Source of the DNA: Pseudomonadota bacterium
GTDB taxonomy: Bacteria > Pseudomonadota > Gammaproteobacteria > Burkholderiales > Thiobacillaceae
Length of the DNA stretch: 64,000 nt
Assembly (NCBI GenBank): GCA_021820845.1
Contig: JAKADC010000011.1
Coordinates: 1 to 64,000, forward strand
Direction: 5' to 3'
Shown one piece after another: positions 54,692 to 63,919 of this stretch (within the stretch, counting starts at the first letter, position 1; each line of letters opens with the position of its first letter). A program made the translations under genes and the position numbers. Under the pieces are notes generated by a model. The model did not search any database. It was given only the letters and a program-made list of their open reading frames with translations, and was not told the DNA's origin.

Positions 54692-56335
54692 ATGTCATTC
54701 AAGAATATGAAAATCGGAGCCCGCATGGGCCTCGGGTTCGGCCTGGTTCTGGCCTTGACGTTGCTGGTGGCTTTTCTCGGTCTGACGCGCCTGTCGCAGA
54801 CCCACGCCGCGCTTGACGATTTTGCCGGCGACCGCATGATCAAACTTAGGGTGGTCGGCGCCATGCGCGATGCCCTGCAAACAGAGGCCATCGCGGTTCG
54901 CAATCTGGTCCTGCTGACGGATGAAGCCGCCATGGCCGACGAGACGAAGCGCATTGCCGAACAGCGAAAGCGCTACACCGAGGCGAGCAAGCAGCTGGCT
55001 GAAATGGTGAAGCGCGATGCGGAAAAGTCGCTGCTCGCCAGGATTGCAGTGGCGCGTGCACAGACCGAGCCTTTGCTGGACAAGGCCATGCAATTCGCGA
55101 TTGGCAATCCCATTCAGGCGACCCAGGTGCTCGTGCAGGAGGTCCGGCCGGCGCAGAGCCAGTGGCTCAGGTCGCTGCAAGAGATGGTTGCATTCCAGGA
55201 AAAGGGAACCGCCCGGGCCGCCGAGGAAGCGGGCGCCGCCTATGCCACTGCGAAGTTGCTCATGCTTGCCATGGCGGCCCTGTCACTGATCCTGGGCGGG
55301 CTCATCGCCTGGTTCATCACGCGTTCCATCACGCGCCGAATCAATCAGGCCGTGCAGATCGCCCAAACCGTGGCTGCCGGTGATCTGGGCAGCCGCATCG
55401 AAGTCGACTCGACGGATGAGGTCGGCCAGCTCCTGCAGTCGCTGAAGGACATGAACGGCAACCTTGTGAAGGTGGTAGCGCAGGTTCGGACCGGCACCGA
55501 CAGCGTTGCCGTTGCCTCGCGCGAGATTGCGGCGGGCAACCTGGACCTGTCGAGCCGTACCGAAGAGCAGGCGAGCTCCCTGGAAGAGACCGCGAGCTCC
55601 ATGGAAGAGCTGACCGGCACCGTCAGGCAGAACGCCGAGAACGCCCGCCAGGCCAACCAGCTCGTCGTCTCCACCGCCGAAGTCGCCGCCAAGGGCGGCG
55701 AGGTCGTCGGCCAGGTCGTCGACACCATGGCCTCCATCAAGGACAGCTCCCGGAAGATCGCCGACATCATCGGCGTCATCGACGGCATAGCCTTCCAGAC
55801 CAACATCCTTGCCTTGAACGCCGCCGTCGAAGCCGCGCGAGCAGGCGAACAGGGCCGCGGCTTCGCCGTCGTCGCCTCCGAAGTGAGGAACCTCGCCCAG
55901 CGCAGCGCCGGCGCCGCCAAGGAGATCAAGACCTTGATCGAGGACTCCGTCCACAAGGTCGAGACCGGCGGCAAGCTCGTCGACGAAGCCGGCAAGACCA
56001 TGGGCGACATCGTCACCTCGGTCAAGCGAGTCACCGACATCATGAGCGAGATCGCGGCGGCGAGCCAGGAGCAGAGTTCCGGCATCGAGCAGGTCAACCA
56101 GGCGGTCGCGCAGATGGACGAAGTGACGCAGCAGAACGCCTCGCTGGTCGAGGAAGCGGCGGCTGCTGCCGAGAGCCTGCAGGAGCAGGCGGCCCGGCTC
56201 GCCGAGGCGGTCAGCGTGTTCAGGCTCGACGGCGCGGATACCCCGCAGCCGGCGCAGATGGGCTTGGGTGAGCAGGGCGCGGCGCTGTCAACCGACCTGA
56301 AGGCCGGCAGGCCCCGACTGGTGCTCGTTGCGTAG
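54692..56335 (+). CDS. Methyl-accepting chemotaxis protein
   Basis: Chemoreceptor of 547 residues with an N-terminal helix ([20 protein letters not shown]), a four-helix-bundle periplasmic sensor, a second membrane helix ([21 protein letters not shown]), a HAMP linker and the signalling domain. The hairpin tip [40 protein letters not shown] is intact, and flanking helices carry methylatable Glu/Gln pairs ([18 protein letters not shown]). The ligand is unknown and there is no C-terminal NWETF pentapeptide for CheR. The ATG follows a strong AGGGGAAGAG site. No other chemotaxis genes are near, so it is an orphan receptor. Confidence 0.95.
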   Translation: MSFKNMKIGARMGLGFGLVLALTLLVAFLGLTRLSQTHAALDDFAGDRMIKLRVVGAMRDALQTEAIAVRNLVLLTDEAAMADETKRIAEQRKRYTEASKQLAEMVKRDAEKSLLARIAVARAQTEPLLDKAMQFAIGNPIQATQVLVQEVRPAQSQWLRSLQEMVAFQEKGTARAAEEAGAAYATAKLLMLAMAALSLILGGLIAWFITRSITRRINQAVQIAQTVAAGDLGSRIEVDSTDEVGQLLQSLKDMNGNLVKVVAQVRTGTDSVAVASREIAAGNLDLSSRTEEQASSLEETASSMEELTGTVRQNAENARQANQLVVSTAEVAAKGGEVVGQVVDTMASIKDSSRKIADIIGVIDGIAFQTNILALNAAVEAARAGEQGRGFAVVASEVRNLAQRSAGAAKEIKTLIEDSVHKVETGGKLVDEAGKTMGDIVTSVKRVTDIMSEIAAASQEQSSGIEQVNQAVAQMDEVTQQNASLVEEAAAAAESLQEQAARLAEAVSVFRLDGADTPQPAQMGLGEQGAALSTDLKAGRPRLVLVA

Positions 56336-56393
56336 TCAGAGAAGCTGGCGTTGCAAGCGGCAGGGAGTGGGCGGAGGCCGGGCTCCAAACGAG

Positions 56394-58058
56394 TCAGCGA
56401 GCCGACAGATAGCGCGGGAAGGCATGCTTGTCGAGCATGATTTCGATGAGGTTGATCGTGCCGGCGAGGTCGGCGTCGGCGAACAGCGCGTCGAGGTCGG
56501 CGTCGGTTTCGACGCGGTAGTGCCTGACCCCGAAGGACTGCGCGAGCAGGCCGAAGTCGGGGTTGGTGAAGTCGCAGTCGATGTAGCGCTCGCCATAGAG
56601 CTGGTACTGGTTCTTGCGGATGAGCGACAGCGTGCCGTTGTTGATCACGACCACGTTGAGCGGAATGCCGTAGTTCACCGCCGTCATCATTTCCATGCAG
56701 CACATCTGGAAGCCGCCGTCGCCGAGGATGGAGAAGGTGGGGCTGTCCTTCGCGAAGCAGCGCGCGCCGATCGCGGCGGGAATGGCGTGGCCGAGCGAGG
56801 AGATGCCGGAGTTCGGGAAGTAGTGGTTGCGGTCCGAGACGTCGAAGTGGCTCTGCGCGAAGACGATGTTGTCGTCGAACACCAGGGCGTCGTGCGGGAA
56901 GCGCTGCGCGAGCCTGCCGAAGAACGATCGGATCAGGTGGAAGGCTTCGGGCGGCGCGACCGCGTCGCCGGCCGCCACCGGCGTGCGGACTGCGCGATGG
57001 CCGTCGAGCCGGTCGCTTGCTTTCGGCGGCATGCCTTCCGCCTCCAGCGTCGCGAAGACCTCGGTCATCACGGCGCGGATGTCGCCGCAGATCGCCACGT
57101 CCGGCTGGAATACGCGGCCGAGCTGCGCGGCATCGCGATCGACCTGGGCGATCTTCTTGCCGGCCAGCAGCTTCGCGTCCCACAGATAGCTGGTGCGCTC
57201 GTTGAAGCCGGCGCCGAGAAACACCAGCAGGTCGGCGTGATCGACGAGATAGCGGTAGGCGTCGCCGTTGGAGGTGACGCCGAGACAGCCGAGCGAAAGG
57301 GGCGTGCCCTCGGCCACGGCGCCCTTGCCCTTGAGGCTGGTGGTGACGGGGATGCGGAATGTTTCGGACACGGCGGAGATGATGTCGCGCGCGCCCGCCT
57401 GGATGCAGCCGTAGCCGGCGATGATGGCGGGCGCGCGCGCGGCACGCAGCAATTCCGCGAGTTCCGCCACGGATCCGGGATGATGCGCCGCCGGCTTGCG
57501 CGGGAAGTGGATCTGGTCGAGCACGTTCTCGTCGACCGTCTCCTGCTGCACGTTGTAGGGGATCGACAGCAGCACCGGCCCGGGATCCTGCCCCAGGAGC
57601 GCCTGCGTGGCCCGGTTCAGCACCTGGCCCAGATAGTCGGTGCGCTCGACGAGCTTGCGGTAGCGCGTGATGCTGGCGAACAGCGCGGCCTGGTCGATGG
57701 CGCCGCCTTCGCCCGAGCTTTCCTGCAGCCCGCCGCGGCCGAAGATGTAGGTGGAGGTCTCGCCGGTGATCGCCAGCACCGGCAGGCGCTCGGCGTAGGC
57801 ATTGGCGATGCCGGTGACGAGGTTGGTCGCGCCGGGGCCCGCCGTGGCGATGCAGGCCGACGGACGGTTCGCCGCGCGCGCGTAGCCGCCGGCCATGAAG
57901 GCCGCGCCCTGCTCGTGCTTGACGAGCACGCTCTTCACCGACGAATCGTGCAGGCGATCGTAGATGGGCAGCACGTGTGCGCCCGGCATGCCGAAGATGT
58001 GGTCGATCCCCAGCCGTTCCAGATACCGGACGATCAGTTCGCTGACTGAAATGTTCAT
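56394..58058 (-). CDS. Thiamine-diphosphate enzyme, acetolactate synthase large-subunit-like
   Basis: A 554-residue thiamine-diphosphate enzyme with the three-domain layout of acetolactate synthase. The catalytic glutamate is in LVKHEQGAAFMAGGYARA, the FAD/linker domain covers about residues 190-330, and the cofactor motif is GDGGFQMCCMEMMTAVNYGIPLNVVVINN. Acetolactate synthase condenses two pyruvates, or pyruvate with 2-oxobutyrate. No ilvN-type regulatory subunit follows and the sequence is not classic IlvB, so a catabolic AlsS-like or another TPP role is possible. The 212-base gap to the CBS gene shows nothing recognisable. Confidence 0.8.
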   Translation of the reverse strand: MNISVSELIVRYLERLGIDHIFGMPGAHVLPIYDRLHDSSVKSVLVKHEQGAAFMAGGYARAANRPSACIATAGPGATNLVTGIANAYAERLPVLAITGETSTYIFGRGGLQESSGEGGAIDQAALFASITRYRKLVERTDYLGQVLNRATQALLGQDPGPVLLSIPYNVQQETVDENVLDQIHFPRKPAAHHPGSVAELAELLRAARAPAIIAGYGCIQAGARDIISAVSETFRIPVTTSLKGKGAVAEGTPLSLGCLGVTSNGDAYRYLVDHADLLVFLGAGFNERTSYLWDAKLLAGKKIAQVDRDAAQLGRVFQPDVAICGDIRAVMTEVFATLEAEGMPPKASDRLDGHRAVRTPVAAGDAVAPPEAFHLIRSFFGRLAQRFPHDALVFDDNIVFAQSHFDVSDRNHYFPNSGISSLGHAIPAAIGARCFAKDSPTFSILGDGGFQMCCMEMMTAVNYGIPLNVVVINNGTLSLIRKNQYQLYGERYIDCDFTNPDFGLLAQSFGVRHYRVETDADLDALFADADLAGTINLIEIMLDKHAFPRYLSAR

Positions 58059-58270
58059 GGGCTTGTTATGTGTTTCACGGACGCGCTTCCGTCCGGTGCC
58101 CATGAGGGCGCGCCGGACGGTTGGGATTTGAGCACAAGACGACGCGCGGGAAAACCTTGGGTGCCGCGCGGGATAGCGCCACGCGACGGAGCCGAAGCCC
58201 TGGGCGAGGCGGCGCGGCAAGGGTGCCGACCCGCCGCCGCTACCCCCGGAGGGCGCGGCGGCGGGCGGAT

Positions 58271-58864
58271 TCAGGCGTGCGCCAGATGCTGCTCGATCTC
58301 GAGGAAAGTGTCGGCCACTTCGGTGGTTTCGACGTTGACGCCGAGCTGCTTGCTCAGTTGCGACAGCGACAGCAGCCCGCGCACCATTTGTCGGCCGTCG
58401 GTTTGCTCGATCACCAGGGCATGCTGGCGACCGCGCGCCTTGAGCGTTTCCAGCACGTGGCCGACGCGGGCATGGGCGATGTCGTCGTAGTCGACCGCCT
58501 CCAGCCGTTCCACCGGGGTCATGATGTCGGCGACCAGCACTTCGTCGCGGCGGATGCCGCGGCTCTGCACGACCTTCAGCGGCTTCTCGCCGTGGATGTC
58601 GGTTGCGGTCACGAGCCCGGCCACGCGGTCCTGGCTGTCCATGACGAACAGCAGGCGGACCTTGCGGCGGCGCATGCGTTCTTCCGCCTGGGTGATGGTG
58701 TCGCCGGGCGTGGCGATGAAGGCGGTCACACGGCGAAAGTCGGTCATGACGTCGAGCGCCGGATTGTCCAGTCCCACGCGCTCGGGCAGAACGCAGGCAG
58801 GACGCAGGAGGCCGGCGGTCATGTCCAGATTGCGGGCGGGCAGGCGGGTGTAGGTCGGGGTCAT
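58271..58864 (-). CDS. Tandem CBS-domain protein
   Basis: A 197-residue cytosolic protein made mostly of two CBS domains (DFRRVTAFIATPGDTITQAEERMRRRKVRLLFVMD... VAGLVTATDI and VADIMTPVERLEAVDYDDIAHARVGHVLETLKARGRQHALVIEQ). CBS pairs bind adenosyl nucleotides and usually regulate partner proteins. It is leftward like the acetolactate-synthase-like gene that follows, so it could serve as its nucleotide sensor, but this is only positional. The ATG at 58864 follows AAGGAGA, a strong site. Confidence 0.78.
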   Translation of the reverse strand: MTPTYTRLPARNLDMTAGLLRPACVLPERVGLDNPALDVMTDFRRVTAFIATPGDTITQAEERMRRRKVRLLFVMDSQDRVAGLVTATDIHGEKPLKVVQSRGIRRDEVLVADIMTPVERLEAVDYDDIAHARVGHVLETLKARGRQHALVIEQTDGRQMVRGLLSLSQLSKQLGVNVETTEVADTFLEIEQHLAHA

Positions 58865-59025
58865 CGCGGATCTCCTTGCATCGGTTTCGAAACCCCCGCG
58901 CGTCGCATGCGGGGCGGGGAGCGGCCATCGTGTTCCTCGGTGTCGCCCCTGTCCATTCAAGATTTTTTAGCCCGACATAAATTTGTTCTTGGGCGCCTTT
59001 TCGCATGGCGAAAGTGCAAGCGCGC

Positions 59026-60105
59026 CTAGGCGGTCTGCTGGAGGGCCTTCTCATAGGCGGCTTCGAACAGCTTGACGCCCTCGTCCTGCAGCGTCTTGCC
59101 AACCGCTTCCATGTCGATGCCCAGCCGCGCTAGTTCCACCAGATGCGCCTCGGCCTCGGCGAGACCGTCTTCCACGCGCACCGCCGGGCGTCCATGGTCC
59201 CGCAGCGCGTCGAGCGTCTTGTCGGGCAGCGTGTTGATCGTTTCGGGGCCGATCAGCGGCTCGACGTACAAGAGGTCGTGGTAGGCAGGGTTTTTCACGC
59301 TCGTGCTCGCCCACAGCAGGTATTGCGGCGCGGCGCCCTGCTCGGCGAGGGTGGCGAAGGATTCGCCATGAAATGTCTCGAGATACGGCTGGTACGCGAG
59401 CTTGGCCAGCGCCAGCCCGGCCTGGCCCTGGCGCGCCTGCGCCGCAGAGGTTCCGACGGCGGCGAGTTGCCGGTCGACCAGCGTGTCGACGCGCGACAGG
59501 AAGAGGCTCGCCACGGCCTTGCTGGGCCGCACGTCGGCGCCTGACTCGATTCGCAGGGTGAGCCCGCGGATGTAGGCGTCGAACACGGCTTCGGTCTGCA
59601 CGAGCGAAAACAGCAGCGTCACGTTGACGTTGATGCCGAGCGTCGTCAGCGCCTCGAATGCGCGCACGCCCTCGGGCGTGCCCGGCACCTTGATCAGCAC
59701 GTTGGGCCGGTTCACGAGCGCCCAGAGCCGATGTGCCTCCTCCACCGTGCGCGCCGTGTCGTAGGCCCAGCGCGGCGCGACCTCGAGGCTCACGTAGCCG
59801 TCGCGTCCGCCGCTCCGCTCGAATACCGGCAGCAGCAGCTTGCACGCCGCCTGGATGTCGGGGACGACCAGCGCTTCGTAGCGCCGCTCGGCGTTCGGCT
59901 CGCTGGCCTTCAGCCGCGACAGGTCGTCGGCGTAATAGGGGCTGTTGGCGAGGGCGGCCTGGAAAATGGACGGATTCGAGGTCACGCCCGAGACGCCGTC
60001 CTCGCCGATCATCTTCGCGAGCGTGCCGTCGCGGATGAGGCTGCGCGAGAGATTGTCCAGCCAGAGGCTCTGGCCGAGGGAAGCGACCTGCTTCGTGATG
60101 TTCAT
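59026..60105 (-). CDS. tal: Transaldolase
   Basis: Transfers a dihydroxyacetone unit between sugar phosphates in the pentose-phosphate and related pathways. The 359-residue form has [21 protein letters not shown], the Schiff-base lysine in [12 protein letters not shown], and [13 protein letters not shown] and [14 protein letters not shown]. This is the longer, TalA-like bacterial class rather than the 316-residue E. coli form. It points leftward toward the CBS gene over a 161-base gap with no clear terminator. Confidence 0.95.
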   Translation of the reverse strand: MNITKQVASLGQSLWLDNLSRSLIRDGTLAKMIGEDGVSGVTSNPSIFQAALANSPYYADDLSRLKASEPNAERRYEALVVPDIQAACKLLLPVFERSGGRDGYVSLEVAPRWAYDTARTVEEAHRLWALVNRPNVLIKVPGTPEGVRAFEALTTLGINVNVTLLFSLVQTEAVFDAYIRGLTLRIESGADVRPSKAVASLFLSRVDTLVDRQLAAVGTSAAQARQGQAGLALAKLAYQPYLETFHGESFATLAEQGAAPQYLLWASTSVKNPAYHDLLYVEPLIGPETINTLPDKTLDALRDHGRPAVRVEDGLAEAEAHLVELARLGIDMEAVGKTLQDEGVKLFEAAYEKALQQTA

Positions 60106-60246
60106 GGCGACCTCCGTGAATTGTTCAGGATAGCTGAAAGAATAGAACCGTCCTGCGGCGGCAAGTTCAGCGGCCCTCCCATGCCCGAAGCCGCGCCTGT
60201 GCTAGACTCGGGCGCATTCCCTCGGACCATTTCCCGGCTTAATTCC

Positions 60247-61344
60247 ATGTCTGGCAGCACCCTCGGCAAACTGTTCTGTGTCACCGTGTTCGGCGAATCG
60301 CACGGCCCCGCCATCGGGTGCGTCGTCGACGGCTGCCCGCCCGGCATGGCGCTGGCCGAGGGCGACATCCAGCACGATCTCGACCGCCGCAAGCCCGGCA
60401 CCTCGCGCCACGTCACCCAGCGTCGCGAAGCCGACGCCGTGGAAATCCTCTCCGGCGTCTACGAAGGCAGGACGACCGGCACGCCGATCGCGCTGCTGAT
60501 CCGCAACGAGGACCAGCGCAGCAAGGACTACGGCAACATCGCCGAAACCTTCCGCCCGGGCCACGCCGATTACACCTACACGCAGAAATACGGCTTCCGC
60601 GACCCCCGCGGCGGCGGGCGCTCGTCGGCGCGGCTGACCGCGCCCATCGTCGGCGCCGGCGCCATCGCGAAGAAATGGCTGAAGGAAAAATACGGCATCG
60701 CGGTTCGCGGCTACATGAGCGCGCTGGGCCCGATCGACATTCCCTTCGAGTCGTGGGACGAAATCGGCAACAATGCCTTCTTCTCACCCAGCGCCGCCAT
60801 CGTGCCGAAGCTCGAGGAATACATGGATGCGCTCCGCAAGTCGGGCGACTCGGTGGGCGCGCGGATCAGCGTCGTGGCCGAGAACGTGCCGCCTGGCTGG
60901 GGCGAGCCGCTGTACGACAAGCTCGACGCCGACCTCGCCCACGCGCTGATGGGGCTCAACGCCGTCAAGGGTGTGGAAATCGGCGACGGTATGCAGGCGG
61001 CGCGCCAGAAGGGCACCGAACATCGCGACGAGATCACGCCCGATGGATTTTTAAGCAACCACGCCGGCGGCGTGCTTGGCGGCATCTCGTCGGGCCAGGC
61101 CGTGGTCGCCCACATCGCGATCAAGCCGACGTCGTCGATGCGCCTGCCGGGCCGCTCGGTCGATCTCAACGGCCAGCCGATCGAGGTCGTCACCCACGGC
61201 CGCCACGACCCTTGCGTCGGCATCCGCGCGACACCCATCGCCGAGGCGTTGACGGCGATCGTGCTGATGGATCACGCCTTGCGCCATCGCGCCCAGTGCG
61301 GCGACGTCGCGAGCGGAACGCCCGTCATCCCCGCCAGCGGCTAG
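60247..61344 (+). CDS. aroC: Chorismate synthase
   Basis: FMN-dependent last step of the shikimate pathway, EPSP to chorismate. At 365 residues it is the standard length and shows all family signatures: [89 protein letters not shown] and [18 protein letters not shown]. It lies alone between the divergent transaldolase gene and the cyclase gene. Confidence 0.97.
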   Translation: MSGSTLGKLFCVTVFGESHGPAIGCVVDGCPPGMALAEGDIQHDLDRRKPGTSRHVTQRREADAVEILSGVYEGRTTGTPIALLIRNEDQRSKDYGNIAETFRPGHADYTYTQKYGFRDPRGGGRSSARLTAPIVGAGAIAKKWLKEKYGIAVRGYMSALGPIDIPFESWDEIGNNAFFSPSAAIVPKLEEYMDALRKSGDSVGARISVVAENVPPGWGEPLYDKLDADLAHALMGLNAVKGVEIGDGMQAARQKGTEHRDEITPDGFLSNHAGGVLGGISSGQAVVAHIAIKPTSSMRLPGRSVDLNGQPIEVVTHGRHDPCVGIRATPIAEALTAIVLMDHALRHRAQCGDVASGTPVIPASG

Positions 61345-61384
61345 CGCTGTTCATCCCCGCGGGCGGCGCCGGACACGCGATGAT

Positions 61385-61412
61385 TTGACGGATGTCCGGC
61401 GTGCGCTAGGTT
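61385..61412 (+). promoter_or_regulatory. Possible promoter of the cyclase gene
   Basis: TTGACG (61385-61390) and TAGGTT (61407-61412) are 16 bases apart, 28 bases before the ATG. The -10 matches only half the consensus. Confidence 0.35.
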
Positions 61413-61440
61413 TAAATTCCTTCGCCCAGGTGCCGATGCC

Positions 61441-63165
61441 ATGCGACTGCCCATCAGCCTGAAGATCTTCAGCATCACCGCCGCGCTGCTTGCGCTCATG
61501 GTCGTCGTCACCTGGCTGTCGGTGCTCAACTTCCGCCAGTTGAACAACCAGGTGCGGGCGCTCTCCGACTATTACCTGCCGCTGCAGCAGCAGGTCGGCA
61601 GCGTGGAAATCCTCATTCGCGACCAGATGGTGCACATGGAGCGCGTGATGGCGGGCATGGAGGCACCTCGGCCCGATCCCGAATTCCTCGCCAGGGAGTC
61701 GAACGCCTTCGACATGCGCGGCATCAATGCCGACCAGATCATCGATTCCTCGCTGCGCATGCTGAACGACGCCGAAGCGGAAAAGGGCCTTGCGCTGGAT
61801 CGCGTCACGCTCGCCGTGCTCGGCAGGGAGCTGCCTGCCATCCAGACCACGCGCCAGCATTTTCATGCGACCTTCCGCCAGTTCCAGATCGAGGCGCAGC
61901 AAGGCACGCCGCGCTCGGAGAAGATCGTGCGCGACGAACTGCTGCGCGAGAAGGACGCCATCGACGTCGAGATCCAGAAGACGACCGACCTGCTCAACAA
62001 GCTGACCCTGGAGACCGCCGGCCAGGCCAAGACCGAAGAGGCGCGCGCCACCGCCCTCAACTGGATCGTCACCGGGATCGCCACCGTGCTCGGTCTCATC
62101 TTCGCCGTCTTAGTCACGCGCTCGCTCGTCGATCCCGTGAAGCGCCTGCTGGGCGGCACGCGCGCGGTCGAGGCGGGCGACCTCGACGTGGAGATTCTGG
62201 TGCGCACGCACGACGAACTGGCCACGCTCGCCGCGTCGTTCAACCACATGGTGATCGGGCTGCGCGAAAAGGAGCGCATCCGCGCGACCTTCGGCCAGTA
62301 CGTCGATCCGCGCATCGTGAAGAATCTTCTGGAAAACCGCATTCCGGCCGATCATGGCGAACGTCAGGTGATGACCGTGTTCTTCTCCGACTTGCAGGAT
62401 TTCACCCGCCTCTGCGAGGGGCTCACGCCGGACGCGGCGGTGCGCTTCCTCAATCGCTATTTCTCGCTCATGTCCGACGTGATCCGCGGCCAGCAGGGCA
62501 TCGTCGACAAGTACATCGGCGATTCGGTGATGGCGTTCTGGGGCCCGCCCTTCACCGATCCCGCCGACCACGCCCGCCTGGGCTGCATTGCCGCGCTGGA
62601 GCAGCAGGCGCGCGTGGAGGACTTTCGCGCGCGCCTGCCCGAGATCTTCGGCACGCGCCAGGGCCTGCCCGCCGTCAACGCCCGCATGGGCATCGCCAGC
62701 GGCGAGGTGACCGTTGGCAACATCGGCTCGGAGACGTCGCGCGGCTACACCGTCATCGGCGACACCGTGAATCTCGCGTCGAGACTGGAACAGGCCAACA
62801 AGTTCTACGGCACGCACATCCTCGTCAGCGAGGCGACGCGTACGCTCGCAGGCGACACCCTCGTCTTCCGCGAGATCGACAGCCTGCGCGTGGTCGGCAA
62901 GCTGGAGCCGGTTCGGGTGTTCGAATTGCTTGGGGTCGCCGCGGATATGGGTGACAGCGACAGGCAGCGGGTGCGGACGTTTGAAGCCGGGCTCGCGCAC
63001 TACCGCGCGCAGGATTGGGACGCGGCCGAGGCCGCGTTCCACGAATGCCTCGCCGTCGCACCGGCGGACCGGCCCAGCCAGGTCATGCTTGCGCGGATTG
63101 GGGCGTTTCGGCAGACGCCGCCGGAGGCGGGATGGGACGGGGTGTGGGTGGCGGCGAGCAAGTAG
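61441..63165 (+). CDS. Membrane class III adenylate cyclase with HAMP domain
   Basis: A 574-residue sensor cyclase. It has two transmembrane helices (about residues 7-29 and 200-222), a helical periplasmic domain, a HAMP linker (RSLVDPVKRLLGGTRAVEAGDLDVEILVRTHDELATLAASFN) and a class III catalytic domain (about 295-480). Catalytic residues are visible: metal-binding aspartates in VFFSDLQDFT and KYIGDSVMAF, the adenine-specifying lysine in VDKYIGD and aspartate in VIGDTVN, and the Asn/Arg pair in NLASRLEQ. The Lys/Asp pair favours ATP over GTP. A TPR-like C-terminal tail of about 80 residues follows. No cAMP receptor is in the window. Confidence 0.92.
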   Translation: MRLPISLKIFSITAALLALMVVVTWLSVLNFRQLNNQVRALSDYYLPLQQQVGSVEILIRDQMVHMERVMAGMEAPRPDPEFLARESNAFDMRGINADQIIDSSLRMLNDAEAEKGLALDRVTLAVLGRELPAIQTTRQHFHATFRQFQIEAQQGTPRSEKIVRDELLREKDAIDVEIQKTTDLLNKLTLETAGQAKTEEARATALNWIVTGIATVLGLIFAVLVTRSLVDPVKRLLGGTRAVEAGDLDVEILVRTHDELATLAASFNHMVIGLREKERIRATFGQYVDPRIVKNLLENRIPADHGERQVMTVFFSDLQDFTRLCEGLTPDAAVRFLNRYFSLMSDVIRGQQGIVDKYIGDSVMAFWGPPFTDPADHARLGCIAALEQQARVEDFRARLPEIFGTRQGLPAVNARMGIASGEVTVGNIGSETSRGYTVIGDTVNLASRLEQANKFYGTHILVSEATRTLAGDTLVFREIDSLRVVGKLEPVRVFELLGVAADMGDSDRQRVRTFEAGLAHYRAQDWDAAEAAFHECLAVAPADRPSQVMLARIGAFRQTPPEAGWDGVWVAASK

Positions 63166-63255
63166 GGGACCAATGCTGTCGTCCTGTTCGCCATTTCAGC
63201 GCGCGGCTCCAGATATGCAGATTACCGGTGGCTGGACATGCAACAAAGTGCAGTC

Positions 63256-63570
63256 TCAGGCCGCTTCCGCATGCAGCCTCACCCCAAGCGCCCGCGCAAC
63301 CTTGAGTACCGTCGCGAAGCTTGGATTTCCGTTTTCGCTCAGCGCCTTGTAGAGGCTTTCCCGGCTGAGTCCCGCGTCGCGCGCAACCTGCGACATTCCC
63401 CTGGCGCGGGCGATGTCGCCCAGCGCACGGGCAATACCTGCGGCGTCGTCCGGCGCCTCGTCCAGCCAGGCGTCGAGGTAGGCGGCCATTTCCTCGGGGG
63501 TGCGAAGTTGCTCGGCCACGTCGTAGGGCACGGTCTTCGTCCTGGCGGTCAGTTTGGTGGCTTTGGGCAT
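63256..63570 (-). CDS. HigA-type antitoxin
   Basis: A 104-residue addiction-module antidote protein with a C-terminal helix-turn-helix (MSQVARDAGLSRESLYKALSENGNPSFATVLKVARALGVRL) and an N-terminal toxin-binding part (PYDVAEQLRTPEEMAAYLDAWLDEAPDDAAGIARALGDI), as in TIGR02684. It neutralises the adjacent toxin and probably represses the operon at the palindrome upstream. Its ATG has an AGGAG site (63578-63582) that spans the toxin stop, four bases from the toxin gene end, so it should be translated more efficiently than the toxin. Confidence 0.9.
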   Translation of the reverse strand: MPKATKLTARTKTVPYDVAEQLRTPEEMAAYLDAWLDEAPDDAAGIARALGDIARARGMSQVARDAGLSRESLYKALSENGNPSFATVLKVARALGVRLHAEAA

Positions 63571-63574
63571 GTGT

Positions 63575-63868
63575 TCACTCCTGCAAACTGCTGGCGAGCA
63601 TGATGGCGGTCTTGATGTCCTGCTGCTGCGTCGACTTGTCGCCGCCGGCCAGCAGAATCAGCAGTTCCCCGTTCAGCTCGGTGTAGTACACACGATAGCC
63701 GGGGCCGACATCGATTTTCAGTTCCGATATGCCGTGCGTGAGATTGCGATGCTGGCCCGGATTTCCATGTGCCAGCCGATCCACCCGCATCTGGATGCGC
63801 GCGCGGCCGGCTCGGTCCTTCAGGTCGTTGATCCAGTCACGGTAGACCTCGGTCATCGAAACACGCAT
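63575..63868 (-). CDS. HigB/RelE-like toxin (Gp49-like)
   Basis: A 97-residue protein of the TIGR02683/Gp49-like RelE superfamily. The pattern WINDLKDRAGRARIQMRVDRLAHGNPGQHRNLTHGISELKIDVGPGYRVYYTELNGELLILLAGGDKSTQQQDIKTA is typical, with the catalytic-type basic residues and tyrosine in PGYRVYY. Such toxins usually cleave ribosome-bound mRNA. It precedes the antitoxin gene, the HigBA order. The start at 63868 is provisional; 63856 is an alternative. Neither has a good ribosome site, and the promoter places transcription initiation at or beside the 63868 ATG, so the message may be leaderless. Confidence 0.9.
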   Translation of the reverse strand: MRVSMTEVYRDWINDLKDRAGRARIQMRVDRLAHGNPGQHRNLTHGISELKIDVGPGYRVYYTELNGELLILLAGGDKSTQQQDIKTAIMLASSLQE

Positions 63869-63874
63869 GGCCGA

Positions 63875-63902
63875 AGTGTATCCTATAGGATACACATGTC
63901 AA
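63875..63902 (-). promoter_or_regulatory. Toxin-antitoxin promoter
   Basis: On the minus strand a perfect TTGACA (63897-63902) and TACACT (63875-63880) are 16 bases apart. The palindromic operator covers the whole spacer and five bases of the -10 box, the layout expected for autorepression. Confidence 0.6.
63876..63895. promoter_or_regulatory. 20-bp perfect palindrome, probable antitoxin operator
   Basis: GTGTATCCTATAGGATACAC reads the same on both strands, without a mismatch. It lies between the toxin start and its -35 box and is the likely binding site for the HTH antitoxin dimer. Confidence 0.75.
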
Positions 63903-63919
63903 GAACCGTGGGAATAGCC

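Noticed and set aside
55600-56200. Possible horizontally acquired segment in the chemoreceptor because codon use differs between its halves
   Set aside because: The C-terminal signalling domain is highly conserved in all chemoreceptors and is often homogenised between paralogues, which explains the shift without transfer.
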